A stretch of 8,584 nt of DNA from Smithellaceae bacterium (GCA_028704195.1 JAQVLL010000063.1:1-8584), one strand, 5' to 3'; positions 1 to 6,880 are shown, counted from the stretch's first letter. A program made the numbers and translations. Notes: a model not told the origin generated them from the letters alone.

Positions 1-66
1 CGCACGGTTGCCGTTCTAAACAGGGTAATCAATAAAAAAACAGGTGAAGGTAAAAATGAAAAGTAA
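1..66 (+). CDS. C-terminal tail of upstream gene, probably the catalytic M16 peptidase subunit (partial)
   Basis: Frame 1 is open from the window edge to a TAA at 64-66 and reads RTVAVLNRVINKKTGEGKNEK; the other two forward frames stop at 17-19 and 33-35. The 'RTVAVL' strand followed by a lysine-rich tail is the way many M16 peptidases end. The next gene is an M16 protein without a zinc site, which in known two-gene loci follows a catalytic M16 subunit. The stop lies 8 bases past the next gene's ATG (56), giving an 11-base overlap that suggests translational coupling. Only 21 codons are visible, so the family call is an inference from context; that a coding frame ends here is better supported. 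Confidence 0.55.
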   Translation, partial: RTVAVLNRVINKKTGEGKNEK

Positions 67-1588
67 TTGGACAAACGTTATTTCTCATTATTTGTTTTTA
101 CATTCTCCATTGAGCGGTCTTTTACAGGCATACTTTGTAAGGATTATGACTGGCCGTATTCTTCCGGGACCACTGACCTGCTTGATCATCGCACTGATGA
201 TGTTCCTTCATTGCGGAATTTTCCCCTCCCGCTCCATGTCAGCCCAGCCTTTCCCCATGCCTGATAATATCAAATACCCCCGGCTTGAATTTCGCCTTCA
301 GCAGGCCGAACGTGTCGACCTAAAAAACGGTATGATATTGTTTTACCTGCAGGATAGCGAACTGCCTCTGGTTTCCATATCGGCCCTGGTCAGGACCGGT
401 TCAATGTATGATCCACCGGGCAAAGAAGGTCTGGCCGAGCTGACCGCGTATCTCATGAGAACGGGCGGAACGGAAAAATTCTCCAGTGACGAAATCGATG
501 AGCGCCTGGATGCGCTTGCCGCTTCGCCTTCCCTTTCCATGTCGCTTGATTCAGCATCCGTTACTTTTTCTTTTTTAAAGGATGATCTTGATGCCTGTCT
601 GGACTTGCTGGCACAGATTATCCGAAAACCCGCGTTTGAAGAAAAGAAAATCCAGCTGGCCCTTTCATTGAAGAATGAAGAGCTGCGCAGAACATCGGAT
701 AATCCCCAGAAACTGGCTTTTCGAGAGTTCAACCGCCTGCTTTATCCCGATGATCCCCGCGGCCGTTACATGACGACCGGCTCGCTGGAAAATATCCGCC
801 GCGACGACCTGATTGATTTTCACCGTTCATACTTTTTCCCGTCCAATACAATGATCGCGGTAACCGGTGACATTTCCAAAGAAGAAGCCGTGAAGAAAAT
901 CATGCAATATTTTGGCCGTTGGGGACAAGTCCGGCATGCCGTGAATCCGGCGCCTCCGCCGAAGAAAACAACCCCTGGGGTTTTCTATATCCATAAGCAG
1001 CTTACCCAATCAACCGTGGTCAGCGGGGAATTTACGGTCAGTAAAAACGATCCGGACTATTATCCCTTCTCGGTGCTTGATTTTATTGTCGGTAGCGGCG
1101 GATTTCGCTCGCGGATATTCAGCGCAGTGCGAAATCATGAAGGCCTTGCATACAGCGCCGGCAGTTTCTACCGTGCGCGGTCCAGTTACGGCATTTTCGG
1201 AACATACGCGTTCACCAAAACCACAACAACCCTTCAGTCCCTGTATCTTATCAATGACATTCTGCGCAATACCGCAGCCGGTTCCATCAAACCCGATGAG
1301 CTGGAATGGGCAAAGAAATCCATCCTCAACAATTTTATTTTTTCGTTTGAACTGCCTCATCAGATTGCGGTGCAACAGATGCTTGTCGAGTATGAAAAAT
1401 TACCCGCTGATTATCTCATCAGCTATCGAAAAAAAATTGAAGCCGTAACCGGTAAGGATGTCAAGCGAGTCGCGGCCACCTACCTGAATGAAAAAAGAAG
1501 GCTGATGCTCATTTTGGGCAATACGGATCAATTTGGCAAACTGCCCGAAAAATGGGGACAACCTGTCCTGATCCTGCCAAATCTGTAA
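56..1588 (+). CDS. M16-family zinc-peptidase homologue, non-catalytic subunit, exported
   Basis: The protein has about 510 residues: an N-terminal export region and then two M16 half-domains (about residues 80-300 and 305-500). It most likely pairs with a catalytic M16 subunit to degrade peptides or misfolded proteins in the periplasm. The M16 zinc motif HxxEH should sit in 'GLAELTAYLMRTGGT', but its three key positions are Glu, Ala and Tyr (437-451), so it cannot bind zinc there. The second half keeps the Arg/Tyr pair in 'VRNHEGLAY' (1130-1153), which in heterodimeric M16B enzymes comes from the inactive partner. The start is uncertain. ATG 56 has a good Shine-Dalgarno (AGGTGAAGG, 42-50) and overlaps the preceding stop. 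ATG 146 has AAGGA only a few bases upstream but begins a compact signal peptide (MTGR, then hydrophobic to about residue 27, cleavage near SMSA/QPF). GTG 44 is also in frame. The M20 gene follows after 12 bases. Confidence 0.85.
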   Translation: MKSNWTNVISHYLFLHSPLSGLLQAYFVRIMTGRILPGPLTCLIIALMMFLHCGIFPSRSMSAQPFPMPDNIKYPRLEFRLQQAERVDLKNGMILFYLQDSELPLVSISALVRTGSMYDPPGKEGLAELTAYLMRTGGTEKFSSDEIDERLDALAASPSLSMSLDSASVTFSFLKDDLDACLDLLAQIIRKPAFEEKKIQLALSLKNEELRRTSDNPQKLAFREFNRLLYPDDPRGRYMTTGSLENIRRDDLIDFHRSYFFPSNTMIAVTGDISKEEAVKKIMQYFGRWGQVRHAVNPAPPPKKTTPGVFYIHKQLTQSTVVSGEFTVSKNDPDYYPFSVLDFIVGSGGFRSRIFSAVRNHEGLAYSAGSFYRARSSYGIFGTYAFTKTTTTLQSLYLINDILRNTAAGSIKPDELEWAKKSILNNFIFSFELPHQIAVQQMLVEYEKLPADYLISYRKKIEAVTGKDVKRVAATYLNEKRRLMLILGNTDQFGKLPEKWGQPVLILPNL

Positions 1589-1600
1589 TACGGAGTGTAA

Positions 1601-2845
1601 ATGATGATGGACGAAAATGTTTTTGAAAAACTTTCCCGACGGATCGATTCCTATCGTGACGATATGATTGAGCTGCAGAAAGAGCTGACGGGTGTGCCGG
1701 CCGTCGGTCCGGTCAATGGCGGTGACGGCGAAATGCAAAAGGCGCAGATGCTGAAGAAGCGTCTCGTGGAAACGGGTTTTACATCTTTTCGTCATTTCGA
1801 CGCGCCGGACAACAGCGTATCCGCGGGGCTTCGTCCCAACTTCCTGACGTCTCTTGATGGAATCGATAAAACCCGCAAGATATGGATCATCACGCACCTG
1901 GACATTGTCCCGCCGGGAGAGCTCAATCTCTGGAGTTCCGATCCATACAAAGCCTATGTCAAGGACAACCATATCTTCGGCCGTGGTACGGAAGACAACC
2001 AGCAGGACATGGTGGCATCGATCTTTGCCGCAAAGGCATTTCTGGATGAAGGCATCACCCCTGCTCATCCCCTTAATCTCTTCTTCGTTGCGGATGAGGA
2101 AACATCGGGCGGCAAAGGACTTTATTACGTACTGGATCTGCCGGAAAAGATTTTCGACAAAGATGATCTCATCGTGGTTCCCGACTCCGGAAATCCGGAG
2201 GGCTCCCTCATTGAAATCGCGGAAAAAGGCATTCTCTGGCTGTGCTTTAAAACGACGGGAAAACAATGCCACGGCAGTAAACCACAACTGGGCAACAACG
2301 CGTTTTCGGCAGCTTCTCATCTGGTGACAAAACTGACGAAGCTTCGCAAGGAATTTGATGCGGTGGATACTCTTTTTGATCCGCCCGTCAGCACCTTTGA
2401 ACCAACGAAAAAAGAGGCCAATGTGGGCAACATCAACACCATTCCCGGTGAAGATGTCTTCTACATGGATTGCCGTGTGCTTCCGCAATACGATCTTGAG
2501 GATGTCTTAAAGAAAATCCGTAAGATTACACAAAAAGTGGAAAAGAAATTTTCGGTAAAGATTGAAATCCGTCATGAGCAGTACGTCCAGCCTGCACGTC
2601 CCACACCGGCGGATGCTCCTGTTGTCTCCGCCCTGAGACAGGCCATTGAAAAAGTATACCAGCTGCAAGCACATGCGGGCGGCGTCGGTGCAGGCACGGT
2701 TGCCACCTATCTGCGAAAAAGGGATTATCCGGTTGCGGTCTGGTCAAAGACAAATATGAACGCGCATCAGCCTGATGAAAACTGTCCAATTGACAACATG
2801 ATCGGCAACGCCAAGGTCTTTGCGCACCTGTTTTTACAGGCGTAA
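1601..2845 (+). CDS. M20-family metallo-hydrolase (ArgE/DapE/carboxypeptidase-like)
   Basis: This 414-residue protein is a complete member of the M20 dizinc amidohydrolase/peptidase family, which removes acyl groups or terminal residues from amino acids and small peptides. Visible metal and catalytic residues are H99 and D101 (THLDIVPP), bridging D132 (GRGTED), general base E166 with ligand E167 (ADEETSGG), D195 (VVPDSG) and H389 (NMNAHQPDE). H224 in 'CHGSKP' is the conserved His of the lid/dimerisation domain, which spans roughly residues 205-325. No signal peptide is seen, so it should be cytoplasmic. The usual 'DxKG' after the bridging Asp reads 'DNQQ'. GGAG (1592-1595) lies 5 bases before ATG 1601 and 8 before ATG 1604; three ATGs occur in a row. 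It is 12 bases after the M16 gene and probably shares its transcript. The motifs do not separate succinyl-diaminopimelate, acetylornithine or dipeptide substrates, so no gene symbol is given. Confidence 0.9.
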   Translation: MMMDENVFEKLSRRIDSYRDDMIELQKELTGVPAVGPVNGGDGEMQKAQMLKKRLVETGFTSFRHFDAPDNSVSAGLRPNFLTSLDGIDKTRKIWIITHLDIVPPGELNLWSSDPYKAYVKDNHIFGRGTEDNQQDMVASIFAAKAFLDEGITPAHPLNLFFVADEETSGGKGLYYVLDLPEKIFDKDDLIVVPDSGNPEGSLIEIAEKGILWLCFKTTGKQCHGSKPQLGNNAFSAASHLVTKLTKLRKEFDAVDTLFDPPVSTFEPTKKEANVGNINTIPGEDVFYMDCRVLPQYDLEDVLKKIRKITQKVEKKFSVKIEIRHEQYVQPARPTPADAPVVSALRQAIEKVYQLQAHAGGVGAGTVATYLRKRDYPVAVWSKTNMNAHQPDENCPIDNMIGNAKVFAHLFLQA

Positions 2846-2897
2846 TTTGTATTGCATTCAATGCTTCATGATGATAGAAAAAACGCCGTCGAATGGA

Positions 2898-2937
2898 AGG
2901 TCCCCGAACCCGCGTTGCTCATGATATAATCAAAGGC
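2898..2937 (+). promoter_or_regulatory. Putative extended -10 promoter for the phoH-pgpH-ybeY operon
   Basis: TATAAT at 2925-2930 is a perfect -10 box and is preceded by TG one base upstream (2922-2923), giving TGATATAAT, the extended -10 form. At the 17-base distance no TTGACA-like -35 is present (2902-2907 reads CCCCGA), which extended -10 promoters tolerate. Transcription would begin near 2936-2938, about 39 bases before the TTG at 2976 preferred here as the phoH start. The position in the only sizeable gap between the peptidase genes and phoH supports the call. Part of this segment resembles a sequence in the 6701-6985 gap. Confidence 0.55.
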
Positions 2938-2975
2938 AGGATCGGTTGAAGGTTAACATTTTAGAGGCTGATTTT

Positions 2976-3983
2976 TTGATTAAAGCAACTAAAATCGCCA
3001 TCCGGGCAGAGAAATTATCCTTCGCGGATTCGAACATCCTGAAGAATCTCTGCGGTGAACACGACAAGCACCTCAGATTTCTCGAAAAGCTCGAGCAGGT
3101 CAAGGTGAAGCCTTGGGGCAATCATCTTTCCATCAGCGGCAATGATGAAGCCGTTCTGAAGATTACTCTTCTGCTCAAACAGCTTTATGAGATTATGGAA
3201 AAAGGATGGCTCATTCATTCTTCCGATATTGACTACGCTCATCGAATTTTAACGCAGGATATTCATTTTGATCTGGCCCGCATCTTTCTCGATACCGTGT
3301 TCATTTCCTCAAAAAAGCGCACTATCACTCCAAAAAGCATCGCTCAGCGCCACTATATCGATTCCATGAGAAAAGCGGACATGGTGCTTTCCATCGGACC
3401 TGCCGGAACCGGCAAAACCTACCTGGCCATGGCGATGGCGGTATCTTATCTGCTGGATAAAAAAGTGCAGCGAATCATTCTGACCCGCCCGGCCGTGGAA
3501 GCCGGCGAACGCCTGGGTTTTCTGCCGGGTGATCTGGCCGAAAAAGTGAATCCTTATCTGCGCCCTTTATATGACGCGCTCTATGACATGATGGACATGG
3601 AAAAAGCAGGAGCGCTCATCAACAAGGGATTTATCGAGGTGGCGCCGCTGGCATTTATGCGCGGCAGGACCCTGAATGATTCGTTCATTATTCTGGATGA
3701 AGCCCAAAACACCACTTCTGAACAAATGAAGATGTTTTTGACGCGTCTGGGGTTCAACTCTAAAGCCGTTGTGACAGGTGACATTACGCAGATTGACCTG
3801 CCTTCCGAGAAATCATCGGGCTTGATTGAGGCGGAAAAAATTCTAAAGAAGCTCGATAGCGTCCGTATCGTCCATTTTTCACAGGTTGACGTCGTCCGTC
3901 ATCCCCTCGTGGCTGATATCATTTCAGCCTACGATTCCTGGGACCGGGAAAAGAAATCGGGTAAACAACATGAACATCATTGA
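2976..3983 (+). CDS. phoH: PhoH-family P-loop ATPase (YbeZ type)
   Basis: This is a cytoplasmic PhoH/YbeZ NTPase of about 335 residues, the usual length. In E. coli YbeZ works with YbeY in rRNA processing and late ribosome maturation. Counting from TTG 2976, Walker A GPAGTGKT is at residues 141-148 and Walker B FIILDEAQ at 237-244. The family blocks RPAVEAGERLGFLPGDL, 'FMRGRTL' and 'VTGDITQIDLP' are intact, and the N-terminal part has the typical 'LCGEHDKHL'. The start is not ATG. TTG 2976 has AGAGG (2963-2967) 8 bases upstream and gives an N-terminus of family length. TTG 2946 is also in frame but has poorer spacing to AGGA (2938-2941) and lies only about 9 bases after the predicted transcription start. 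The last 14 bases overlap the next gene, and ybeY two genes on supports the YbeZ role. Confidence 0.93.
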   Translation: MIKATKIAIRAEKLSFADSNILKNLCGEHDKHLRFLEKLEQVKVKPWGNHLSISGNDEAVLKITLLLKQLYEIMEKGWLIHSSDIDYAHRILTQDIHFDLARIFLDTVFISSKKRTITPKSIAQRHYIDSMRKADMVLSIGPAGTGKTYLAMAMAVSYLLDKKVQRIILTRPAVEAGERLGFLPGDLAEKVNPYLRPLYDALYDMMDMEKAGALINKGFIEVAPLAFMRGRTLNDSFIILDEAQNTTSEQMKMFLTRLGFNSKAVVTGDITQIDLPSEKSSGLIEAEKILKKLDSVRIVHFSQVDVVRHPLVADIISAYDSWDREKKSGKQHEHH

Positions 3984-6282
3984 CTCGTCATTGGAAAAAA
4001 TCAATATAGCCATCGGAAAACTGAAGGGAAAAAACAAGATTTCTTTTGAGTTCCTGAAGAACAACCTCTTTCAGAGGTGGGCAATTCTTATTTTCTTAAG
4101 CATCGGATTATCCATTCTTCTGGCGCCTAATCTGTACGTTTCCGACCCGGACTACCGGTACGGCATGATCGCTCAAAAAAACATCAAGGCAGACCGGGAT
4201 TTTCTTGTCGAAGACGTCAAATCCACCGAGCAGAAAAAGAAAGAGGCGCCTGCAAACACTCGCCCTGTCTACGATTACGATGCTGATATGCCGATTACTG
4301 TGAAAGCAAAAATAATGAATTCCTTCGCGCTAAGCGCAAAAATTCCCGGCAACGAACAACTGAAGGGCACGCTTGAAAAATCACTGGGAATCCCGCTTAC
4401 AGCAAGGGAATTTTCATTTCTTAAGGCCAATAAGTTTTCTGAGGAGCTACAGCAGAAACTATTCGCCGTCATTGACTCTTTTTATAAAAACACATTGATC
4501 ACACAAACGTCCTTTCAAAAACAGGAGAAAGATAAGGGCATCACCATTGTCAACGTGATCACACGGGAAGAGGAAAACCTCAAGGATGTTTCGTCCATCC
4601 TCAACATCAAGGATATTAATACGTTGCTCTCCGAAAAAGTGGAAAACGTTTTTAATGACGACCCGCCCTCTTTTGCGCGATATTCCTTTTCGATGCTGAA
4701 GAAGCTTATTCAACCCAATCTCGCCTTCAATAAATATGAAACGGAGAAAAAACTACTTACCTCCATAGAAGAGGTAAAACCGGTTTATTTCCAGGTGCAG
4801 AAAAATGAAATGATTGTCCGCGAAGGCGAAAAAATAGGTTATCTGGAACTGGCTAAACTGGAAGCGTTTCACAAGACGTTGGCGGACAGTAAAATATCAG
4901 GTTTGTCGGTGATTCTGGGAATTTTCTTCACGGTTTTGTTTCTTTCACTGCTTCTGTATTTCTGGCGCACCCGAAACTGGCTGAAGGCTCCGGCCCGCTC
5001 CAATCTGGACTTTCTTGTATTCGCCATTGTGGCTGTTCTTCAGATCCTGTTTGTGAAGACGGGAATCTTCATCTCCGTTGCCGTCAATAAAGCTTTCCCC
5101 TTTATTCCGGTTGATTCCTGCTATTTCGCGATTCCCTTTGCCTGCGGTGCCATGATCATTGCTGTTCTGGTGAACCGGAACGTGGCCATGATCATGAGCG
5201 TTCTGACATCCTTTCTCATCAGTCTTCTTTTTGAAGAAAAAATTATTTTCTCGCTTTTTTCATTTATGGGTTCTGTTGCCGCTTCCTATCATATTGTCAA
5301 CAGCCGACAGCGTTCCACTTTTTTCAAGGTCGGTCTTTTCCTGGCCGTTATCAATATTGCGGCGATTCTTTGTTTGAATCTTTTATCCGGTCATTTTCTG
5401 AATGATTTGCCGATCCGGCTGGCCATGGGGATTTTAGGCGGCATGATCACAGGCGTTCTGGTTGCCGGTCTTACCCCCTTATTTGAGAGCGTCTTCGGCT
5501 TTATCACCTATATCAAGCTGCTGGAGCTGGCCAACCTCAATCAGCCGATTTTCCAGAGAATGATTATCGAAGCACCGGGCACATATCATCACAGCATCAT
5601 CGTCGCGTCACTTGTAGAAGCGGCGGCGGAAGCGATCGGCGCGAATGCACTGCTGGCCAAAGTCAGCTCTTATTATCATGATATCGGCAAGCTGGCAAAA
5701 CCGCATTATTTCATTGAAAATCAAATCGGCTGTGAAAACCGGCACGATAAACTTTCTCCGAAGATGAGCACGCTGATTATCATCTCCCATATCAAGGAGG
5801 GGTGTGAACTGGCCGAAAAAGCAAAACTCGGTCAGCCGATCATCAACATCATCCGGGAACATCACGGAACCAGTCTCGTCAGTTATTTTTACAACAAGGC
5901 AAAAAAGGACAAGGACGAATCAATTCGCTCTCTCTCGGAAAGCCATTTTCGTTATCCCGGCCCCAAACCCCAGACAAAGGAAGCAGGACTCGTTATGCTG
6001 GGTGATATTATCGAAGCCTCATCTCGCACACTGACGCATCCAACACCTGCAAGAATACGGTCACTGGTTCGCGAGCGGATCGAACAGGTCTATTCAGACG
6101 GACAGCTGGACGACTGCGAGCTGACGCTGAAAAATTTAAGCACGATCGCGGACACCTTTACCCGGATATTAACGGGAATCTTTCATCATCGCATCGATTA
6201 TCCGGAAACCCCTCCAAAAGAGACAAACGGGAAAAAAGAACCGAATGAAAATCCAAATAGAAAATCAGCAGAAACGTATTAA
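3970..6282 (+). CDS. pgpH: Membrane HD-domain phosphodiesterase, PgpH/7TMR-HD type (c-di-AMP hydrolase)
   Basis: The protein has 770 residues with the 7TMR-HD layout: TM1 (about 37-56), an extracytoplasmic 7TMR-HDED domain (57-310), seven membrane segments (about 310-332, 346-370, 383-401, 405-421, 425-443, 449-473, 482-502) and a cytoplasmic HD domain (530-690). Metal ligands are complete: H541 in 'TYHHS', H570-D571 in 'YYHDIGK', H607 in 'ISH', H631/H632 in 'EHHGT' and D679 in 'LGDIIE'. Characterised relatives such as Listeria PgpH hydrolyse c-di-AMP to pApA; that activity is inferred here. The tail after about residue 740 is lysine- and asparagine-rich and probably disordered. ATG 3970 is preferred because it overlaps the phoH stop by 14 bases, has a GGG-containing weak ribosome site 7-8 bases upstream, and gives a short cytoplasmic N-terminus. 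An in-frame TTG at 3886 would add 28 unlikely residues. Its last 38 bases overlap ybeY. Confidence 0.93.
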   Translation: MNIIDSSLEKINIAIGKLKGKNKISFEFLKNNLFQRWAILIFLSIGLSILLAPNLYVSDPDYRYGMIAQKNIKADRDFLVEDVKSTEQKKKEAPANTRPVYDYDADMPITVKAKIMNSFALSAKIPGNEQLKGTLEKSLGIPLTAREFSFLKANKFSEELQQKLFAVIDSFYKNTLITQTSFQKQEKDKGITIVNVITREEENLKDVSSILNIKDINTLLSEKVENVFNDDPPSFARYSFSMLKKLIQPNLAFNKYETEKKLLTSIEEVKPVYFQVQKNEMIVREGEKIGYLELAKLEAFHKTLADSKISGLSVILGIFFTVLFLSLLLYFWRTRNWLKAPARSNLDFLVFAIVAVLQILFVKTGIFISVAVNKAFPFIPVDSCYFAIPFACGAMIIAVLVNRNVAMIMSVLTSFLISLLFEEKIIFSLFSFMGSVAASYHIVNSRQRSTFFKVGLFLAVINIAAILCLNLLSGHFLNDLPIRLAMGILGGMITGVLVAGLTPLFESVFGFITYIKLLELANLNQPIFQRMIIEAPGTYHHSIIVASLVEAAAEAIGANALLAKVSSYYHDIGKLAKPHYFIENQIGCENRHDKLSPKMSTLIIISHIKEGCELAEKAKLGQPIINIIREHHGTSLVSYFYNKAKKDKDESIRSLSESHFRYPGPKPQTKEAGLVMLGDIIEASSRTLTHPTPARIRSLVRERIEQVYSDGQLDDCELTLKNLSTIADTFTRILTGIFHHRIDYPETPPKETNGKKEPNENPNRKSAETY

Positions 6283-6700
6283 AATCGACAAACGAAAAAT
6301 CCGCAGGCAGATAAACACGCTTCTGAAACTGCTGAACTGCGGGAATATGGAAATCAGCCTTACGTTTGTTGACGATGCGCTCATGCGGCAAATCAATCAA
6401 GAATACCTGGGCAAGGACAGGCCCACCAATGTTATTTCTTTTCCGCTTCAGGAAGGTGAATTCTGCAACATTAACCCGGAAATGCTGGGTGATATTGTCA
6501 TATCCGTTGACACGGCGGGCAGGGACGCAGCGAGGGGTAATCTGAGCTTTGACGAGGAAATCCTTTTTTTAATCATTCACGGTCTGTTGCATCTGAGAGG
6601 CTATAATCACGAAAACACCTCTACAGCGGACGCCCGCAAAATGAAAAAAAAAGAAAAAGAACTTTATTCTTTATTAACACAATCCGCAAAAATCCAATAA
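6245..6700 (+). CDS. ybeY: Endoribonuclease YbeY (16S rRNA 3'-end maturation / ribosome quality control)
   Basis: This 151-residue protein is of normal length for YbeY, a single-strand-specific zinc endoribonuclease that matures the 3' end of 16S rRNA and takes part in 70S quality control. The signature H3xH5xH zinc site is complete: H112, H116 and H122 in 'IHGLLHLRGYNHE'. The conserved 'GKDRPTNVISFP' block contains R59, the conserved basic residue of the active-site cleft, and 'MLGDIVIS' is also typical. ATG 6245 lies 38 bases inside pgpH and has only a weak AG-rich site upstream, so translation probably depends on ribosomes coming from pgpH. No downstream ATG precedes the conserved core. 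The nearby phoH/ybeZ matches the functional pair known in E. coli. The gene is the last of the operon; the transporter-associated corC gene that often follows ybeY is absent. Confidence 0.96.
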   Translation: MKIQIENQQKRIKIDKRKIRRQINTLLKLLNCGNMEISLTFVDDALMRQINQEYLGKDRPTNVISFPLQEGEFCNINPEMLGDIVISVDTAGRDAARGNLSFDEEILFLIIHGLLHLRGYNHENTSTADARKMKKKEKELYSLLTQSAKIQ

Positions 6701-6711
6701 TGTCTTCCGAT

Positions 6712-6738
6712 AAAAAGCCTTTGCCCGAAGGCTTTGTC
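6712..6738. terminator. Bidirectional intrinsic terminator candidate between ybeY and mltD
   Basis: A perfect 8-bp stem, AAAGCCTT (6714-6721) with AAGGCTTT (6728-6735), encloses the six-base loop TGCCCG. It starts 13 bases after the ybeY stop. On the plus strand the stem ends in TTT followed by GTCG, a poor U-tract. On the minus strand the stem runs into GGCTTTTTATC, a good U-tract, so it should end the converging mltD transcript best and may help end the phoH-pgpH-ybeY transcript. Confidence 0.65.
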
Positions 6739-6778
6739 GCAATAGCAAGAAGTGTGATAACCTTTCAGGTCACGCGTT

Positions 6779-6880
6779 CCGAATCCTTCGGCTATGCTCA
6801 TGATAAACTCCGTGAGGAATCTTAATGTATTGTATTTTTTAAAAACAAGATTTCTCGCTTCGCTTCAAAATGACATGAGA
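6779..6880. repeat. Degenerate dispersed intergenic repeat-like segment with imperfect inverted repeat
   Basis: Two similar units lie here: AATCCTTCGGCTATGCTCATGA-type at 6782-6804 and GATTTCTCGCTTCGCTTCAAAATGACA-type at 6849-6875. Both follow the pattern 'AT(Y) .. CTTCG-CT-CGCT(C/T) .. ATGA', which resembles short repeats scattered between genes in many bacterial genomes (reverse strand 'TGTCATT..GAGCGAAGCGA'). GAGGAATCTT (6814-6823) and AAGATTTCTC (6847-6856) form an imperfect 10-bp inverted repeat (one G-T pair) around a T5A5 core at 6836-6845. I see no protein-coding signal. The family link is from memory of pattern, not a search. Confidence 0.4.

Noticed and set aside
1400..2488. A 362-codon open frame on the minus strand across the M16/M20 junction.
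   Set aside because: It is antisense to two genes with clear family motifs, and its translation shows Cys/His/Arg-rich composition with no domain typical of a real protein.
2827..2840. CCTG-TTTTTA-CAGG hairpin at the end of the M20 gene.
   Set aside because: The 4-bp stem is within the coding sequence and lacks a downstream U-tract.
2854..2864. Palindrome GCATT-C-AATGC just after the M20 stop, considered as a terminator.
   Set aside because: A one-base loop cannot form an RNA hairpin and no T-run follows.
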